Assembly (NCBI GenBank): GCA_002315825.1
Contig: DCIC01000059.1
Span: 1-10,334, forward strand
Reading direction: 5' to 3'
Length of the DNA stretch: 10,334 nt
Origin: Bacteroidales bacterium UBA1736
GTDB taxonomy: Bacteria > Bacteroidota > Bacteroidia > Bacteroidales > UBA932
The position numbers were made by a program, and so were the translations under genes. The notes below the pieces were generated by a model. The model was not told the origin of the DNA and made no database searches. It was given only the letters and a program-made list of their open reading frames with translations. Position 1 is the first letter of the stretch; each line of letters begins with the position of its first letter. Positions 1 through 6,803 of this stretch are shown here, piece by piece.

Positions 1-97
1 CGCTGGAAGGGATATTGCCTGCGGGAGTCCTCCCCACTTCGTGGGTCCCCTCCCTCTTCGGGAGCCAATGCTCCCGCAGGCAATATCCCTTCCAGCG
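1..97. repeat. 97-bp palindromic element (27-bp perfect inverted repeat)
   Basis: Bases 1-27 are the exact reverse complement of bases 71-97, enclosing a 43-base centre. The centre holds further hairpins: 33-37 with 41-45 (CCCAC/GTGGG), 50-54 with 60-64 (CTCCC/GGGAG), and an alternative 60-65 with 70-75 (GGGAGC/GCTCCC, loop CAAT). By hand count 62 of 97 bases are G or C, and no stop codon occurs in any of the six frames. It lies just downstream of the minus-strand M48 gene. Its design suggests a REP-like or MITE-like dispersed element, or a large transcription-stopping structure. Nothing else in the window repeats it. Because it starts at the window edge, its true left border is unknown. Confidence 0.8.
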
Positions 98-172
98 CTA
101 ACCCGCTACCAATCTGCTCTGAATTAGCCGAAAGCGGCAGTGCCTATTTATCCAATTATTTCAAAACGGCTT
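98..172. other. short spacer between palindromic element and M48 gene
   Basis: These 75 bases separate the palindromic element from the stop codon of the M48 gene. The only structure seen is a 4-bp stem GCCG/CGGC at 127-130 and 135-138 with loop AAAG. It has no T-rich tail on either strand, so I do not call it a terminator. Plus-strand frame 1 is open from the window edge through this spacer to a stop at 196-198, which leaves a small chance that it is the tail of a gene entering from the left. Confidence 0.4.
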
Positions 173-934
173 CTAAAGATTGTCAGCCTTTTCCTTAACC
201 TTGGCAGCACGCTCGGCACTGCCAGGATGAGAAGAAAACATCTTCTGGACAAGAGACGATTCAGACCCCCCAGCAAGCTCCACAAGCTTATTAAGAGCTT
301 TATACATACTATACTTATCGTGCCCCTGGTCAATTGCAAAGCGGAAGCCATAGTCATCAGCGGCATATTCCTGCTTCTGAGAGAACTGAGAATTGACAAA
401 AGACTCCCCGAGATCGCCAAGGACAGACTGAGACAAAGTCCCCACTGTACCGCCGGCGGCATTGATGACACCGCGTGCCGAAGCCGCAAGATAAGCATTC
501 CTCATAGCCTTCTTGGAATCCTGATGAGCAACGTGGCCGCACTCGTGACCAATGATAGCTATAAGCTCATCATCGTCCATCACATCCATAAGCCCGCTAT
601 ACACCCTGATAGAACCGTCACCGCAAGCGAAAGCATTAATTTCATCAAGCTTATAGACCTTATAATTGATAGGAATTCCCTCAACATCCTTGACATTCGC
701 CATCAATTTAGAAAGACGCTGAAGATAAGGACCATTCTCAATGACATTTTGGGAGTCCAACTGATGGACAGTCTTTTGACTCAAAGCAATCACCTGAGCA
801 TCAGTTATTGACGCAGCAGTAAGAGCCATCGCGGAAGCATTGGCGAGCTGATTGGTGTCCCAGTTGATACTTGACAAGACAGAACATCCGCACAATGGCA
901 AGGAAAGAAATAAAGCAAATAACAGTTTTTTCAT
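173..934 (-). CDS. M48 family zinc metalloprotease, LoiP/YggG-like lipoprotein
   Basis: Predicted 253-residue periplasmic zinc endopeptidase that probably takes part in envelope protein quality control. The N-terminus is a lipoprotein signal ending in the lipobox LCGC, with the lipidated cysteine at residue 17. The gluzincin motif HECGH is at 130-134, and the third zinc ligand is Glu189 in EYAAD. The stretch around FACGDGSIRVYSGLMD just before HECGH and the C-terminal SSHPGSAERA are typical of the M48 LoiP/Oma1-like group, and the length matches E. coli LoiP (about 250 residues). I chose the ATG at 934. An in-frame GTG at 958 would add eight residues before the signal peptide, but it overlaps a good -7 promoter element. 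The gene is transcribed away from the cytochrome c peroxidase. Family assignment is secure; the substrate is unknown. Confidence 0.93.
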   Translation of the reverse strand: MKKLLFALFLSLPLCGCSVLSSINWDTNQLANASAMALTAASITDAQVIALSQKTVHQLDSQNVIENGPYLQRLSKLMANVKDVEGIPINYKVYKLDEINAFACGDGSIRVYSGLMDVMDDDELIAIIGHECGHVAHQDSKKAMRNAYLAASARGVINAAGGTVGTLSQSVLGDLGESFVNSQFSQKQEYAADDYGFRFAIDQGHDKYSMYKALNKLVELAGGSESSLVQKMFSSHPGSAERAAKVKEKADNL

Positions 935-1102
935 ACCAGTGATTTTTTGAATACTCACAAATATAACTATTATTCAATTCAGGCGGTTGAGTTTTTTACT
1001 TTCCTTCGCTGACCATTCACATTACGCCCCCAAAAAAAAGAAAAAAAGAGCACACAAAGAAAAAACTGCCTAACTTAGTAAAACGAAAAAGAGAAGGTAT
1101 CA
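935..1102. promoter_or_regulatory. divergent intergenic region, M48 protease / cytochrome c peroxidase
   Basis: This 168-bp gap between two divergently transcribed genes must hold both promoters. On the plus strand TAACTTAG at 1071-1078 is a one-mismatch match to TAnnTTTG, about 24 bases before the peroxidase ATG, and has no evident -33 TTG. A strongly purine, A-rich tract runs from about 1032 to 1065 just upstream of it and may act like an UP element. GAGAAGGT at 1091-1098 is a possible weak ribosome binding site for the peroxidase. No operator-like palindrome was seen. Confidence 0.45.
958..965 (-). promoter_or_regulatory. putative -7 promoter element of the M48 gene
   Basis: Read on the minus strand this is TATATTTG, a full match to the Bacteroidota housekeeping -7 consensus TAnnTTTG. 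It is 23 bases upstream of the ATG at 934, giving a leader of roughly 15-20 nt. I see no TTG-type -33 element at the usual distance, so this is a motif match only. Confidence 0.45.
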
Positions 1103-2473
1103 ATGAAAACAAAATCAAAAGTAATTGTCATTTGCACACTTGCTGCAGCGACACTCGGATTCGGAATCGTATCCTCCTGCAACAGCACACCCATCTCGGA
1201 GGTGGAAGAGGCGGTAATCGGCATTCTCAACCAAAAAGGATGTATAGCCTGCCATTCTTTCAATCCAGAAATCCCTTTCTATGCCAAGTTTCCGCTTATA
1301 GGGAAAGTCATCAAAGAAGATATGCATAAAGCCGCACGCTTTGTGACACTTGACCCTATTGACACGACAGTCACCTCTGTCGACGAGGTAACCCTTGCCA
1401 AGATTGAGCAGTCAATAATCTCAGGATCAATGCCTCCAGCCTCCTACACCCACGTGTACTGGAGGTCAAAGATAAGCAAGGCAGAAAAGCAGACAGTGCT
1501 CGCCTGGGTAAATGACACAAGAAAGAACCGTTTCTATGACGGCATCGCAAGTGAAGAATTTGCACTGGAGCCCATAAGACCCATACCTGATTCTATCCCA
1601 GTCAATGCAGAAAAGACAGCTCTGGGAAAAGATATGTACAATGACACAAGGATTTCCCTGGACAATACGGTTTCCTGCGCCACCTGCCACATACTATCTG
1701 AAGGAGGAGCTGATCACGCAGATGAACGTACATCGGAAGGAATATACGGACAGAAAGGCGGCGTCAACTCCCCCACCGTTTACAATGCCGTATTCCAAAT
1801 CAGACAGTTCTGGAATGGACGCGCGGCAAATCTGGCCGAGCAGGCAGGCCAGCCTCCAGTAAATCCCGTGGAGATGGGCGAGCAAACCTGGGAAATGATA
1901 GTTGGACGTCTTCGCGAAGACAAGGACCTCGCAGCAAGATTTGAAAAGCTCTATCCGGGTGAAGGATTGACCGAAGCCACTGTGTGTGACGCAATTGCCG
2001 AATACGAAAAGACACTTCTGACCCCCGACTCACCATTTGACAGATATCTGAAAGGAGACAAGAGCGCTTTGACACAGGAGCAGCTTGATGGCTACAAAGC
2101 CTTCCGCGAAAGCGACTGCGCAAGTTGTCATAGCGGCATCCTAGTCGGTGGAGCATCATTCGAATACCTCGGCATCGTGGATGAAAGCTACTTTGACAGC
2201 AGAGACAAATCCATAGAATACGTCTCAGACGATGACGGGCTCAAAGGCTTTACCCTCAAAGAGCGCGATTTGCACAGATTCAAAGTGCCTACGCTCAGAA
2301 ACGTAGCATTAACCCCGCCATACTTCCACGACGGTACAATCCAGACCCTCGAGGAAGCGACCGAGGCAATGATGAAATACCAGACCGGCACAAAAGCGGA
2401 CGCTGCGACCATTGCAAGCATCGTCACATTCCTTGAGACCCTCAACGGAGAGATCCCACAGGTTAGTCCCTAA
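1103..2473 (+). CDS. tri-haem cytochrome c peroxidase-family lipoprotein (N-terminal haem-binding domain plus CCP/MauG core)
   Basis: Predicted 456-residue periplasmic or outer-membrane-anchored haem protein that would reduce hydrogen peroxide with electrons from a cytochrome or quinol chain. The signal peptide ends in a lipobox with Cys26. Three CxxCH haem sites are visible: CIACH at 47-51, CATCH at 192-196 and CASCH at 339-343. The last two belong to the canonical di-haem peroxidase core, which also shows FWNGRAANLAEQA near 236-248, FKVPTLRNVALTPPYFHDG near 393-411, and a Met in EAMMKYQTG near 421-429 that is the likely distal ligand of the C-terminal haem. The first site, followed by GSMPP and a helix ending at LAWVND, fits the small haem-binding domain (PF14376 type) often fused to these proteins in Bacteroidota. 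GAGAAGGT precedes the ATG. The stop overlaps the tail of the convergent GH95 gene. A MauG-like oxidation role is possible but less likely. Confidence 0.93.
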   Translation: MKTKSKVIVICTLAAATLGFGIVSSCNSTPISEVEEAVIGILNQKGCIACHSFNPEIPFYAKFPLIGKVIKEDMHKAARFVTLDPIDTTVTSVDEVTLAKIEQSIISGSMPPASYTHVYWRSKISKAEKQTVLAWVNDTRKNRFYDGIASEEFALEPIRPIPDSIPVNAEKTALGKDMYNDTRISLDNTVSCATCHILSEGGADHADERTSEGIYGQKGGVNSPTVYNAVFQIRQFWNGRAANLAEQAGQPPVNPVEMGEQTWEMIVGRLREDKDLAARFEKLYPGEGLTEATVCDAIAEYEKTLLTPDSPFDRYLKGDKSALTQEQLDGYKAFRESDCASCHSGILVGGASFEYLGIVDESYFDSRDKSIEYVSDDDGLKGFTLKERDLHRFKVPTLRNVALTPPYFHDGTIQTLEEATEAMMKYQTGTKADAATIASIVTFLETLNGEIPQVSP

Positions 2474-4898
2474 TAACAAGATTTCCCTCCGGGGAAATAC
2501 CCAATTTCACACAAGCTCCGGCCTCAAGCTGGAGCTTGATTGTTTTGTCCCCATAACGGGCCGTAAATGGAAGACCGCTTCCGCTGCTAATAACAGCCTC
2601 CACAAGAGTTCCATTTTCCCATAAAATATCCACTCCGAAATTGCCCCTTGCACGAAGCCCCCTTACGGAGCCGCAGTCCCAATCGGAAGGGAGAGCAGGC
2701 AGAAGATTGATACAATCATCGTGACTCTGAAGAAGCATCTCAATGACCCCGGCGGTCCCCCCGAAATTACCGTCAATCTGGAAGGGAGGATGAATATCCC
2801 AAAGATTGTCAGCAGTACCTTTCATCAGCAAAGTTCTATATAGCTGATAAGAATGTTCCCCATCCAGAAGACGTGCCCACTGATTCAGCTTCCAGCCCAT
2901 AGACCAGCCCGTGGATTCATCTCCACGATGTACCAGCACCACCTTGGCGGCTTGAGCAAGTTCAGGATCATACAAAGGGGAGATAGTCCTTCCGGGGTGA
3001 AGTCCAAAAAGGTGATTGACGTGCCTGTGGTGGTCATCCGGATCATCGATATCCTTGCTCCACTCCATCAGTTGACCGTAGCGGCCGATTTGATAAGGCA
3101 CAATGTCATCAAGCATCCTGCTCCAATTCTCGCGCATTGCGGCATCGACTCCAAGCTGGGAAGAAGCTGCCACCGCATCCATAAGCAGTTCTCTGATCAC
3201 TCCGTGGGTAAATGCAGTGCCCTGGTCCGAATGCCCGTGCTCGGGCGAGGATGAAGGATTGGCCGTCAATTTCCCGTCAGCTCTTCGCCAAAGGTAATCT
3301 TCACAGAACAGTGCACATTCCTTTATTATCGGATAAGCGGTATCAGACAGAAAATCCCGGTCGCGGGTATAGTCATAGTAATCCCAAAGATGAGTTGCAA
3401 GCCAGCTGGAAGCGGCAGGATTGTAGTTCCAATTCACGCTCTCCCCCGGCATAGGAGCCGAATATCCATAGATATTTGCAGAGATGGAAGCAGCCCATCC
3501 CCTCGCGTTCCAATAGGCTTTGGCAGTATGACGGCCCGGTTCGACAAGAGACTTGATAAAATCCGTCAGAGGCTGCGCACATTCGGCAAGATTGCCAGAC
3601 AGCGAAGGCCAATAATTCATCTGGATATTGATATTGTTGTGATAGTCGGATTTCCAGGGAGCCTCCGGGTTCTGGAGCCATATACCCTGAAGATTGGCAG
3701 GAAGATTGCCCGGGCGCGATGAGCAAATAAGAAGATATCTCCCGAACTGAAAATACAGTTCCTCCAATCCCCTGTCCACGGTCCCGTTCCTGTACTCTGC
3801 AAGCCTCTCATCAGTTGGAATATCATTGTCAGGGCCGTCCAAATTTAGATTGACTCGATCAAAAAGGGACCTATAATCAGCGATATGTTCTGAATACAGT
3901 CTCTCCCAGTCCCCAGCCTTGCGAATCACAGTATCAGTAGTCTGCTCAGGATCGACTCCCACATAGGCCTTAGGATCACTCCTGTCGGGATTGAAATTGA
4001 TTTCATAATCAGTGTCTGCACTCAGAAAAATATCTACCTGACGTGCTCCCCTCACCTGCAGACATCCGTCATTGAAACTTATTTCCCCTTTCGCGCAGAC
4101 CACCTTAATCCTGACAGCAAAAGCCTGTCCATTGTCCAGAAGATGGCCGCTGCACTTCAATTCACCATCACCTACTCTGGTAATGGAATACTCAGACAAG
4201 GGGCTGGGAGTAAAGCGGATGGAGAGTGATTGCTTCTTTTCAGAGCAAAATCGTGCGGCAATCACATTGGCCGGATATGAGGCGAAATAAGTCCTTTCAT
4301 AATGGTTGCCCGCAAGGTTGAAAGAAACTTTTGCAACAGCGTTGTCAATATCCAACTGTCGCACATATTCGCTGACAGCGGATTCATCAAGCCCGGTGTC
4401 AACGGTGAGCTCCCCAAGTGTAGTATATGAGCCGAAATAGTCGCCATAAGAATCGGAGCCTGATTTCTTGCAATTGAAATTGACACTCATCAGGCTGTCA
4501 GCTTTCTGCTCATCCCCTTCTGCAAGAGCCTCCCGAATCAGAGGAAGCACCTGATATGCATTTTCCTTATTGACATTCCAATAAGCATCCACTCCGGCCT
4601 TCACGCCCGGGCCTCCGAGCCAAAGGCTCTTCTCATTCAGAGTGAGACGCTCAGTGAGAATCGAGCCCATAATATTGGCTCCTATGGAACCATTACCAAT
4701 GGGAAGGGATCGGTATTCCCATTCGTCATTGAAACTCATATTAGAGAATTGCTGATGCTTGCCCTCATAATCAGGTTCACGGGACGTCGTCCAAGGTTGG
4801 GGACGGTATGATGAGCAAGGCTCGTCAAACCAGATCCTATGCTGAGCGAATGAAGTAAGGCAGAATAGAATACCGAGAGCGCAGAGTAATTTCTTCAT
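2463..4898 (-). CDS. glycoside hydrolase family 95, probable alpha-L-fucosidase
   Basis: Predicted 811-residue secreted enzyme that hydrolyses terminal alpha-L-fucose (classically alpha-1,2) by an inverting mechanism in the periplasm. The signal peptide covers about residues 1-18 (cleavage near SFA-QH). The N-terminal beta domain shows LPIGNGSIGANIMG (65-78) and LNEKSLWLGGP (87-97). The catalytic (alpha/alpha)6 domain contains HNNINIQMNYWPS (420-432), SSPEHG (550-555) and QIDGNFGG (707-714). By recalled comparison with Bifidobacterium AfcA, Asn422 and Asn424 would activate water, Glu553 would be the acid and Asp709 part of the active site. His420 is kept; related alpha-L-galactosidases replace it, so fucose is the better guess. 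There is an insertion of about 30 residues between WFDEP and LPIGNG. The start lies 6 bp after the stop of the winged-helix gene, so the two are probably cotranscribed. Family call is secure; linkage specificity is inferred. Confidence 0.94.
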   Translation of the reverse strand: MKKLLCALGILFCLTSFAQHRIWFDEPCSSYRPQPWTTSREPDYEGKHQQFSNMSFNDEWEYRSLPIGNGSIGANIMGSILTERLTLNEKSLWLGGPGVKAGVDAYWNVNKENAYQVLPLIREALAEGDEQKADSLMSVNFNCKKSGSDSYGDYFGSYTTLGELTVDTGLDESAVSEYVRQLDIDNAVAKVSFNLAGNHYERTYFASYPANVIAARFCSEKKQSLSIRFTPSPLSEYSITRVGDGELKCSGHLLDNGQAFAVRIKVVCAKGEISFNDGCLQVRGARQVDIFLSADTDYEINFNPDRSDPKAYVGVDPEQTTDTVIRKAGDWERLYSEHIADYRSLFDRVNLNLDGPDNDIPTDERLAEYRNGTVDRGLEELYFQFGRYLLICSSRPGNLPANLQGIWLQNPEAPWKSDYHNNINIQMNYWPSLSGNLAECAQPLTDFIKSLVEPGRHTAKAYWNARGWAASISANIYGYSAPMPGESVNWNYNPAASSWLATHLWDYYDYTRDRDFLSDTAYPIIKECALFCEDYLWRRADGKLTANPSSSPEHGHSDQGTAFTHGVIRELLMDAVAASSQLGVDAAMRENWSRMLDDIVPYQIGRYGQLMEWSKDIDDPDDHHRHVNHLFGLHPGRTISPLYDPELAQAAKVVLVHRGDESTGWSMGWKLNQWARLLDGEHSYQLYRTLLMKGTADNLWDIHPPFQIDGNFGGTAGVIEMLLQSHDDCINLLPALPSDWDCGSVRGLRARGNFGVDILWENGTLVEAVISSGSGLPFTARYGDKTIKLQLEAGACVKLGISPEGNLVIRD
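2481..2498 (+). terminator. hairpin just after the peroxidase stop, possible terminator
   Basis: A perfect 7-bp stem, ATTTCCC at 2481-2487 with GGGAAAT at 2492-2498, closes a TCCG tetraloop and starts 8 bases after the peroxidase stop codon. It could stop transcription of the plus-strand gene before it runs far into the convergent gene. There is no T-tract after it on the plus strand, and it also encodes part of the GH95 C-terminus, so the call is weak. Confidence 0.3.
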
Positions 4899-4904
4899 AT
4901 GAAA

Positions 4905-5942
4905 CTATTTGAGTAAAAAAGACTTATACCTGTCAACAGCAGGGGTGCAATCAGGGACTCTCTCACTTTCAACAAAGGGCGCGATGCTCACCTCCCCGGA
5001 AAATGGAGTCCAATTGGCGCAAATCATTCCTCCGAAGGAAACAATAGGGCTGAAATTGCCTGAATTATTGTGCGCCAGATGTCGGAAGCGAGGCTCTAGA
5101 ACCAGGTCCCTGCTTTTGTATGACAGAAGATATTCATCGTACGATGGGAGGAGCAACACGGAATCTTTCCAATTGGCCTTTGTCCTGCAGCGATCAGAAA
5201 TATAATACTCGCGCCCCTTATACGTCTGTGTGTGCAGCTCAGAGGAAACAATAGAAACCGCCCGGCGGCAATCCCGGATATTGAGCCCTGTCCACCAGAC
5301 AAAATCCTCCAGAGTCGCCGCTCCCCTGCTAAGAAAATATCGCGAAGCGAGCATTGACAGAGCCTCCTCTCTATCAATTATAGTTTTAGGGGGCAACTTT
5401 TGGGACACAAGACTATAACTAGCCTTCATCGGCAAGAGGTCTCCGCTGCACAGCAGGCCGGAAAGTTCTCCATAGCGGATATGATAGGAAAGTCTCTGGT
5501 CTGTCATTTCAATGCCCCTGTCCAGAAGTTCACGAGCAAAATCCTCTTTCGTTGCGCTCCGCTTCTGTGACAGCACAAAGGCAAGAATATCAGCGATTCG
5601 GTCGCGCTCATCTGAAGGGATGCTCACATTATTGGAATGCATCCACCCTTCGATTATACCGGTCGCTTTCGAGGAGAACAGATCCATCATCCAGTAGTAA
5701 TCCCCGGCAGAGATCAATTGCCAGGTACCGCGAAGAAGATGCACTCTGATGATTTTACCCTTATTGAAAGCATCTTCAAAAGCATTTGACGAAGGCTTTG
5801 AAGTTCTCATCTCCACAGCCCAGCGCATCAGACGGTATTCCTGAGCCTGAATTGCGCACATATAGGAGACCAAGTCGGCCGGATTAGAAAATTGTGGAGA
5901 AACCAGTTGCTGGTTAATAAGTCTTAGAGATACAGGATTCAT
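4905..5942 (-). CDS. winged-helix DNA-binding protein of the HTH_42 (AlkZ/YcaQ-like) family, putative DNA glycosylase
   Basis: Predicted 345-residue cytoplasmic protein without signal peptide. It has the hallmarks of the HTH_42 superfamily (PF06224): the N-terminal AIQAQEY at 30-36, HLLRGTWQLI at 68-77, RYFLSRGAATLEDFVWWTGL at 201-220, LLLPSYDEYLLSYKSRD at 263-279, and a C-terminal sheet with FSPIVSFGGMI. In the studied members (Streptomyces AlkZ, E. coli YcaQ) a Q-x-Q or Q-x-D motif catalyses excision of alkylated or crosslinked bases; Gln32 and Gln34 occupy that place here. Most Bacteroidota members are uncharacterised, so repair activity is inference. It is the first gene of a minus-strand pair with the GH95 gene. 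The start ATG at 5942 lies only a few bases after a -7-like element, so its message may have almost no leader. Confidence 0.88.
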   Translation of the reverse strand: MNPVSLRLINQQLVSPQFSNPADLVSYMCAIQAQEYRLMRWAVEMRTSKPSSNAFEDAFNKGKIIRVHLLRGTWQLISAGDYYWMMDLFSSKATGIIEGWMHSNNVSIPSDERDRIADILAFVLSQKRSATKEDFARELLDRGIEMTDQRLSYHIRYGELSGLLCSGDLLPMKASYSLVSQKLPPKTIIDREEALSMLASRYFLSRGAATLEDFVWWTGLNIRDCRRAVSIVSSELHTQTYKGREYYISDRCRTKANWKDSVLLLPSYDEYLLSYKSRDLVLEPRFRHLAHNNSGNFSPIVSFGGMICANWTPFSGEVSIAPFVESERVPDCTPAVDRYKSFLLK

Positions 5943-6005
5943 AGGTATTGCAAAAATAACAATAAAAAGGGTTTTGATTTTAAAGGAAAATTGTAAATTG
6001 CGGCT
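5943..6005. promoter_or_regulatory. 63-bp divergent region between winged-helix gene and dapF
   Basis: This very A/T-rich gap must contain start signals for both flanking operons. For dapF the only candidates are TTTTG at 5972-5976 and TAAATTG at 5994-6000, spaced 17 bases apart. The second is a poor match to the -7 consensus and would place the transcript start at the ATG itself. AAAGG at 5982-5986 is too far from the ATG for a normal ribosome site. No operator-like palindrome was found. Confidence 0.4.
5951..5958 (-). promoter_or_regulatory. putative -7 promoter element for the winged-helix/GH95 operon
   Basis: Read on the minus strand this is TATTTTTG, a full match to TAnnTTTG. It ends 8 bases before the ATG at 5942, implying a nearly leaderless transcript. 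No -33 TTG lies at standard spacing, and the surrounding A/T richness makes a chance match plausible. Confidence 0.35.
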
Positions 6006-6803
6006 ATGAAAGTAGAATTCACCAAGATGGAAGGACTCGGGAATGACTATGTCTTCATTGACATAAACAGATTTCCCATTTCTGATCCTTCATCACTTGC
6101 CCAAAAACTTAGTGACAGACATACAGGCATCGGTTCGGACGGGCTTGTACTGATTGGCGGAAGCACTCTCGCCGATTTCAGTATGAGGATTTTCAACTCT
6201 GACGGTTCTGAAGCGCTGATGTGCGGGAACGCTGCCAGATGCATAGGCAAATATGTACGGGAACGGGGCCTCTGTTTCAAAGATGAGATCACGCTCGAGA
6301 CCCGCTCAGGCGTCAGGCAGATAAAACTCCACAAAGATGGTGATGGTCTGGTGAAGAAGGTGACTGTCGATATGGGGCAGTTCACCATTGACCCGGACAT
6401 CAACATTGTCCACGGATTGAAAGGAACGGCGGTCAATGTGGGCAATCCTCATTATGTAGTATTCACTGACGAATTGACGGATTACACCGTGGCAGAATAT
6501 GGGCCTCAGATTGAGCGCAATAAAGCATTCAAGGACAAGACCAATGTTGAGTTCGCTCACATTTGTTCAAAAGAAAGAATACGGATGAAGGTATGGGAAA
6601 GAGGCAGTGGGATAACCAAAGCCTGTGGTACCGGAGCGTGCGCCACTGCAGCCGCTGCATTCAATTCCTCTCTTGTCAACAGAACCTGTTCGGTAATAAT
6701 GGACGGAGGCGAACTGCAGATTGAAATTAAGGATGACGGACGGATACTGATGACTGGGCCGGCAGAATTCTGCTTCGACGGATGGATAAATATTGACTTA
6801 TGA
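6006..6803 (+). CDS. dapF: diaminopimelate epimerase
   Basis: Predicted 265-residue cytoplasmic enzyme that converts LL- to meso-diaminopimelate without a cofactor, serving lysine synthesis and the peptidoglycan cross-link. The protein has the two-fold DapF architecture. The N-terminal MEGLGNDYVFID (8-19) leads to catalytic Cys73 in MCGNAARC. The second half has GNPHYVVF (146-153), NVEFAH (180-185), WERGSGITKACGTGACA (197-213) and the second catalytic Cys207. Length is normal for the family and all key residues are present. The last four bases, ATGA, are shared with the start of the following phosphoesterase gene, so the two are almost certainly one transcript with coupled translation. No further lysine or diaminopimelate pathway gene is visible in the window. 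Confidence 0.97.
   Translation: MKVEFTKMEGLGNDYVFIDINRFPISDPSSLAQKLSDRHTGIGSDGLVLIGGSTLADFSMRIFNSDGSEALMCGNAARCIGKYVRERGLCFKDEITLETRSGVRQIKLHKDGDGLVKKVTVDMGQFTIDPDINIVHGLKGTAVNVGNPHYVVFTDELTDYTVAEYGPQIERNKAFKDKTNVEFAHICSKERIRMKVWERGSGITKACGTGACATAAAAFNSSLVNRTCSVIMDGGELQIEIKDDGRILMTGPAEFCFDGWINIDL

Noticed and set aside
127..138. GCCG-AAAG-CGGC hairpin as terminator of the M48 gene
   Set aside because: The stem is only 4 bp and no T-tract follows on the minus strand.
140..811. 223-codon plus-strand open frame opposite the M48 gene
   Set aside because: It lies antisense to a well-supported metalloprotease with intact HECGH and lipobox. Its translation shows no recognisable motif and it has no convincing start signal.
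932..958. GTG at 958 as the start of the M48 gene
   Set aside because: It falls within a -7 promoter match and would put eight residues before a lipoprotein signal that is complete from the ATG at 934.
1800..2159. 119-codon minus-strand open frame opposite the peroxidase
   Set aside because: It overlaps the conserved di-haem core and reads as an arginine/serine-rich shadow without domain features.
2853..3254. 133-codon plus-strand open frame inside the GH95 gene
   Set aside because: It is fully antisense to conserved GH95 catalytic-domain sequence, and its composition looks like a complementary-frame shadow.
5972..6000. TTTTG/TAAATTG pair as the dapF promoter
   Set aside because: The second element matches the -7 consensus poorly, the spacing is short, and the transcript would start at the start codon.
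6047..6445. 132-codon minus-strand open frame opposite dapF
   Set aside because: It overlaps dapF, whose active-site motifs are all intact. The antisense protein shows no family features.
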